Shown: in pieces, positions 58,775 through 64,000 of the stretch
Layout of the letters: each line of letters opens with the position of its first letter
Numbering within the stretch: position 1 is the first letter of the stretch
Assembly: GCA_020744425.1 (NCBI GenBank)
Contig: JAGMUV010000013.1
Coordinates: 1,240,001-1,304,000, forward strand
Length of the DNA: 64,000 bases
From: Dactylonectria macrodidyma
Lineage: Eukaryota > Ascomycota > Sordariomycetes > Hypocreales > Nectriaceae
Reading direction: 5' to 3'
Position numbers and translations under genes: made by a program
The notes under the pieces: model-generated
What the model saw: only the letters and a program-made list of their open reading frames with translations
Told to the model about the DNA's origin: nothing
Database searches by the model: none

Positions 58775-60653
58775 ATGTGGTCCAAACCTCTCCTCGCCGT
58801 GGTGGCCCTCGCCCTCGGCCCTGTCAACGCCCTGTGGCCTATTCCTCAGAATATATCAACAGGAGAAAAGGTTCTCTTCATCGACCAGACCCTCGAGGTC
58901 ACATACAATGGAGACTCTGTACGCTGGATTCCCCCCGCTGCCGCTGGTGACCATGACGCTGTAATGCAGCATGCTGAGACCTTGTTTAATCAACAGATTT
59001 CTTACACGTATGGATACTCCCCCAGCGCTGGCCCCAACTTCAGCAGCAAGGAAATCGTCCAGGCCGGCGTGTCGCGTGCCTTCCAGGCCATCTTCCAGGA
59101 CAACTTTGTACCATGGAAACTCCGTGCGCGCAACTCAGACTTTGAGCCTGACGTCTATGAGACGAAGACTTTTGTCAAGTCGCTCCAAATCAAACAGACT
59201 GGGACGGATGAGGACAGCGCCTTTAAGCCGCTCGCCGGCGAAGTAGATGAATCGTACTCACTCACTCTCTCCGAGGATGGCCGAGCCGTCATCGAGGCCA
59301 AGTCGTACGTCGGGTGCCTCCACGCCCTCGAGTCATTCCTCCAGCTCTTCTTCAAGCACAGCTCTGGCACCTTCTGGTACACGCCGCACGCACCCGTTTC
59401 CATCGAGGATGAGCCCAAGTATCCTCATCGTGGCGTCCTGCTCGATGTCGCCCGCTCGTGGTTCGAGGTCGAAGACATCAAGCGCACCATTGACGCCATG
59501 GCCTGGAACAAGATGAACCGCCTCCACCTCCACGTCACCGACTCCCAGTCATGGCCGCTTGAGATTCCCGCCCTGCCAAAGCTGGCAGAGGAGGGTGCGT
59601 ACCGCAAGGGTCTCTCGTACTCTCCCGAAGACATCAAGGGCATCTACGAGTACGGCGTCCACCGTGGCGTCGAGGTCATCATGGAGATTGACATGCCCGG
59701 CCACATCGGCGTCATCGAGCTGGCGTACCAGGACCTCACTGTCGCCTATAATAAGAAGCCCTACCAGTGGTGGTGTGCTCAGCCCCCTTGCGGCGCGCTC
59801 CGCATGAACAGCAGTGACGTGTATGACTTCCTTGACAAATTATTCGATGACCTTCTTCCCCGTATCTCGCCCTACACTGCGTACTTCCACACTGGTGGAG
59901 ACGAGCTCAACAAGAACGACTCGATGCTGGATCCCGATATCCGGTCCAACGACACCGAGGTCCTCACCCCGCTCTTGCAGACCTTCCTTGACTTCGCCCA
60001 CGGCAAGATCCGAGACGCTGGTCTGGCCCCTTTCGTTTGGGAGGAGATGATTACCGACTGGAACATGACTCTGGGCGACGATGTTGTTGTTCAGTCGTGG
60101 TTGGGCGGAACCGCTGTCAAGGACCTGGCTGAGGCTGGCCATAAGGTCATTGACAGTGACTACAACTTCTGGGTAAGTGACTTGATACTGCTTGCTTATC
60201 GGGGCCCCATGCTAATGATGATGGCAGTACCTCGATTGTGGACGTGGCCAGTGGCTCAACTTTGACAACGGCGAAGCCTTCCAGACCTTCTACCCCTTCA
60301 ACGACTGGTGTGGCCCCGCCAAGAGCTGGCGCCTCGTGTACTCGCACGACCCTGCCGCTGGGCTGTCCGACGAGGCGGCGAAGCGAGTACTCGGCGGTGA
60401 GGTGGCCGTCTGGTCCGAGACGATCGACGCCATGAATCTGGACACGCTCGTGTGGCCGCGGGCCAGCGCCGCCGGCGAGGTTCTCTGGTCCGGACGGCAA
60501 GATGCCGCCGGTCAGAACCGGTCTCAGTACGATGCGGCGCCGCGCCTCGCTGAGCTGCGCGAGCGTCTGGTTGCGCGAGGCGTGCGTGCTTCGCCAGTGC
60601 AGATGCCTTTCTGCACCCAGGGGGATGCAGGAGAGTGCGCTTATACTCCATGA
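58775..60653 (+). CDS. Secreted beta-N-acetylhexosaminidase (GH20)
   Basis: Releases terminal N-acetylglucosamine from chitin oligomers and glycans; expected to be extracellular or wall-associated, in chitin recycling or use of foreign chitin. Exons 58775-60172 and 60228-60653 (55-nt intron, GTAAGT donor, GGCAG acceptor) give 607 aa, normal for the family. Residues 1-19 (start MWSKPLLAVVALALG) form a signal peptide. An N-terminal zincin-like domain is followed by the (beta/alpha)8 catalytic barrel from about 210: HRGVLLDVARSW, NKMNRLHLHVTDSQSW, DMPGH, then the catalytic Asp376-Glu377 in HTGGDE, and late-barrel motifs WEEMITDW, VVQSWLGG and GGEVAVWSE. Several NxS/T sites are present (for example NISTG, NSSD). 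ATG context is GACCATGT. Orthologous to the Nag1/NagA type, but paralogues exist, so no symbol is given. Confidence 0.95.
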
Positions 60654-62490
60654 AGCGGTTTCGCGGGGCTCTGACATTTTCACGATTTTCTCTTCAACTT
60701 GTACATACCTAGTCGGCATTCTCAGGGAGTTTGGTCTCAATGGCAAATGAATCAATGGTTTCCAGTTTGTTTCACTATGCCAATCTTGCCATTCCGAGGC
60801 AGATCCTGACTGTGATGTCGCATGTTGTAGGTTTGAGGATGAGCCCCGAGAGTGAGTGAGAAGAACGAAGAACTGGGACGATGCGGAACGGGCGACCGGG
60901 GTCCCGGGCGGGGGCTTCGGCTCCGGCAAAGTGGGGAACCGCTTCTAGCGCCCACGCCTGGACGGAGCAACGAGTTGACCCGTAGGGCCGGTTTCCTGTC
61001 ATACAAGGGTCTTGATGGGCGTCATGTTGTATTGCGCTAGGCTATTACGTAGTAGCATTGGCTATTGCACACATGGGCGAGGTCACCTGAGGCGCCGCTT
61101 GGCTTCGGGGTGGTTGGTAGGGTTGGCTTCTTCTGTGAGAGTCCAGGCATGTGAAGGCCAACTGTGTGTCGCATTCCGGACGAGGGAGGGAATGCGTCTG
61201 CAACCTGGACTTATTAAGACACATCTTGGAGCGCGCAACTTCAAGGTTCGGTAGACACATCATGAAGTTTAGGTGACACTATGGAGCTAAATGCGACGTC
61301 TCGAAATCCGGGGAAGCCCGGGGCGTGATTCGTTCGTTACATGGACATGGCCTGAGGTTGTCACCAGCTGTCTTACCCCACGGCACACAAAGCTGGGGGA
61401 GTGCAGGTGTCCACTACGTAGTCATTCGTAAAAGAAGGATTGGAACTGGAAGAGTGCCATGCTTGCGAGATGGAGAAAAGGGCGGGGCGCAAGAATCCAC
61501 AGCTTGGGGGGGGGGAAACCTAACGCGAAGATTGCCCCCTTCAGCCAGGTTTCCTTTCCGTTTTGGGGATACTGATCGTCGACCAACCTTGGCGTGTTAC
61601 TTGTCGCCCGGGGTCGCGGGCTTTCGGTGAGGGAGGTAATATTGGTGCATTATTCGAGGTACGTTGCCTGCTTCAATTGCGAGTTGCTCGCCTCTCTTAC
61701 TGCATCCCTTGAAGTAGGTACACGATGCGGCTTACACGGGAAGAATGAGGCTCTTGGCGCGCTTAGTTGTCAGATTCACTACTTCAGTTCCCCATCATAC
61801 GACAACGTAACAAACGCAAGGCGCTACTCAATGTTCCTCCGCATTACTTGCAACCAGATCAAGAGAAACCAAAAATAGCCGACGCAACTTGTTAGTCCAT
61901 TACCCCGCGTTAATGCCAACAACGCTCCCACCCCATTAGTTTGCCCCCCCTCCCCTGGCGCCTCGGCTACCATCTCGCAAGCCCAAGACACAAAAGGCAA
62001 CAGAAAAAAGACATCTGAAAGTGACGTTTTTTTGTTCCCAGTTATCCCGACACCCCCGCATTTTTGTTATATTTCGGTAGAGGGCGGTTTTCCCTGCGGT
62101 GCCTCAAACGGGCAGTCGGGTCGTCCTGGAGTCTCCGTCTTGGGTCAGGGATGTTGCTTGGGGTAACGATTGGTCAGGCCACGGAACGAGGTTCTGATAC
62201 ATATGGGAATTTCTGGGGGATTCCTTGAAGTCCGGGAGTCCGAGGTTCCTTGTCAAGGGAGGGAAGGTTTATATCATGGGTCCTGCTGCTCCGCTTGTGA
62301 CCTGATGTCTACTCGATTGGCCTTGAGTGACGACTTGTGTAATACAGCACAGCCGAGTTGGTTAGACTCTCAAGTCAATCAGAGAAGTATCAGTTTCATA
62401 ATTCTTCGCATCAGGTCATTACCTCGTTACATTCATTTTCTTGTTCTGTAGTTGTACATTTCTCCTCCTCTTTCCTCCAGCGTCCCCAAC
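60654..62490. other. 1.8-kb intergenic region (hexosaminidase / P450)
   Basis: Tandem genes flank it. A run of about 10 G near 61508 and a CT-rich tract just before the P450 start are the only notable features. No gene or RNA supported. Confidence 0.6.
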
Positions 62491-64000
62491 ATGGGCCTCA
62501 TCGAAACCGTCTGGGAGCAAGCCTCTCTCAAAGGCGTTTTCGCCGCCCTCATCGCCTTTTTTTCCGTCTGGCACATTGCCTCTCGCATTGATGAGCACAT
62601 ACGCATCAGACGCGTGGGGAACTATGCCCCAACCCTCAAGGCCTATCTTCCCCTTGGTGAGTTTCCGTCCACTAGCACGTTTGTAACAGGGTGAAAAGCT
62701 CTTACACGTCCATTAGGCCTCGACCAACTCTATAAAACGGTCAGGGCCACAATCAGACACCAGAATCTCGACTTCTGGCGCAACAACCTGTTCGCTCCCT
62801 TCAACACGTGGACCTCAGAGGCGCGGATAATGAACATACGCGTCATCTTCACCGTCGACCCGGCCAATCTCAAGGCCATCCTGGCCACGCAGTTCAGCGA
62901 CTATGGCAAAGGCGAACCCTTCCACGCCGAGTGGCGAGACTTTCTCGGCGACAGCATCTTCACGACCGACGGGCATCAGTGGCACGCCAGCCGCCAGCTG
63001 ATCCGGCCTCAGTTCACCCGCGACCGTGTTAGTGACTTGCACTGCTTCGAGGCTCATATGCAGACCTTTTTCCGCGCCATTGCGAATGGGGGACCGCTGC
63101 AGAATGAGAATCAAAAGGTCGATATGGGCGCTGTTAATGGTAAAGTGATGGATATCAGCGGCTTGTTGTTCCGTTACACACTCGATGTGGCGACCGAATT
63201 CCTCCTAGGATCCGACGTCAAGTCTCTTACGTGAGTGTACTACCACAGCCGCGTTTCTGTCACCAAGCCTGTCTTTCATACTGACAAAAATGTTATAGAA
63301 CCCCTGTCCAAGAGTTCGCCGAGGCCTTCAACGAAGTCCAGCGCATCCAAAACATCATTGCCCGCACATCCAAGGCCCGGTACCTATATCCCAAGTTTGC
63401 CTTCCGACGCAACCTCAAGATCGTCCACCACTTTGTCAACTTCTACATCGAGCGGGCGCTGCGCATGAGCCCCGAGGAGCTGGCCCGCAAGTCCAAAGAC
63501 GACCACAGCTACACGTTCCTGCACGCCCTGGCCGGCTTTACGAGAGACCGATCCGTGCTGCGCGACCAGATCATGAGCGTCCTCATCGCGGGCCGCGACA
63601 CGACTGCTGCCACCCTTTCCTGGGCCCTCTACGAGATGGGTCGCCACCCGGAGGTCGTGGCGAAGCTGCGTGCTGAACTGCTCGATACGGTCGGGTCTAC
63701 GCGGACTCCGACGTACGAGGACCTCAAGAACATGCCCTACATGAAAGCAATCCTCAACGAGACGCTGCGGCTATACCCGGCCGTGCCCTTCAACGTCCGG
63801 CTCGCCCTGAAAGACACGACGCTCCCGCGCGGCGGCGGTCCGGACGGCACGGAGCCGCTCCCGGTGCTCAAGAACACCCCCGTGGCCTACTCGACGCTGG
63901 TGATGCAGCGCCGGGCCGATCTATACCCACCCGTGTCCAACACCTTTGCCGACCCGGACGTCTTCAGCCCGGAGCGGTGGGATCACTGGCACCCGAAACC
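62491..64000 (+). CDS. Cytochrome P450, CYP52-clan-like (3' truncated by window end)
   Basis: Membrane-anchored haem monooxygenase. Exons 62491-62656, 62717-63230 and 63299 onward give at least 460 aa. An N-terminal hydrophobic helix (around GVFAALIAFFSVWHIA) should anchor it in the ER. The oxygen-activating I-helix motif AGRDTTAATLSW is at about 324-335, the ExxR motif is in NETLRLYPA, and a PERW motif lies near the end. The C-terminal haem-binding Cys loop is beyond the window. The motif style and the N-terminal spacing resemble CYP52/CYP539-like alkane and fatty-acid hydroxylases, an inference from pattern only. Introns use GTGAGT donors. No biosynthetic cluster neighbours are visible on the left; the right side is unseen. 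Confidence 0.9.

Noticed and set aside
8643..61420. Recurring TACGTA palindromes (often ACTACGTAG-like) in spacers
   Set aside because: I counted roughly 17, about what a random 64-kb sequence would give for a 6-mer (about 16). The longer ACTACGTAGT form appears only a few times, too few to claim a dispersed element.
1..64000. CRISPR arrays, tRNA, dispersed 5S rRNA, transposase genes
   Set aside because: I looked for repeat-spacer patterns, T-arm and A-box pairs, 5S core words and transposase motifs by eye and found none. A covariance-model scan would be decisive.

Overview
The window is nuclear DNA of a filamentous ascomycete, most likely a sordariomycete and probably hypocrealean. The evidence is: short introns of about 50-100 nt with CTAAC/CTGAC-like branch sites, long gene-free spacers, CT-rich leaders, and orthologues typical of moulds (class IV chitin synthase, SKT5-type SEL1 protein, secreted GH20 hexosaminidase, CYP52-clan P450). 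Fourteen protein-coding genes can be supported. Thirteen are complete; the P450 runs off the right edge. All exon joins were made by eye from splice signals plus frame and family continuity. I found no tRNA, rRNA, CRISPR array or recognisable intact transposon.

Layout. 0.2-3.3 kb (+): Polo-like kinase. 4.2-8.0 kb (-): class IV chitin synthase. 8.0-16.7 kb: gene-poor spacer. 16.7-19.1 kb (+): SKT5/Chs4-like chitin synthase activator with a C-terminal CAAX box. 19.1-26.2 kb: gene-poor spacer with a cluster of MCB-like (ACGCGT) sites. 26.2-27.0 kb (+): Myb/SANT-like nuclear protein. 28.8-31.9 kb (-): Fun30-type SNF2 remodeller. 32.6-33.0 kb (+): VMA21. 33.7-35.1 kb (-): DUF2406 protein. 35.1-41.6 kb: gene-poor spacer with a MITE-like inverted-repeat element near 37.3-37.5 kb and a possible gene relic at 40.3-40.8 kb. 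41.6-42.3 kb (-): ribosomal protein eL33 with a 10-nt microexon. 44.6-46.5 kb (+): glucose-6-phosphate dehydrogenase. 47.7-51.0 kb (+): Mediator subunit 14. 51.4-53.4 kb (-): protoporphyrinogen oxidase. 54.1-55.7 kb (-): Nab2-type CCCH zinc-finger protein. 58.8-60.7 kb (+): beta-N-acetylhexosaminidase. 62.5 kb to the end (+): P450.

Most genes are unrelated housekeeping functions. The clearest functional link is the divergent pair of a Chs3-type chitin synthase and its SKT5-type activator across a gene-free 8.75 kb; a chitin-degrading hexosaminidase also lies in the window. The most notable molecular details are two GC-AG introns among about 27. Retaining one would remove the SKT5 CAAX box; retaining the other would remove the second membrane helix of VMA21. 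Also notable are the eL33 microexon, two stop-free 3n introns (Polo, Nab2), and a G6PD stop codon embedded in a consensus splice donor. I saw no wholly new multi-gene system.
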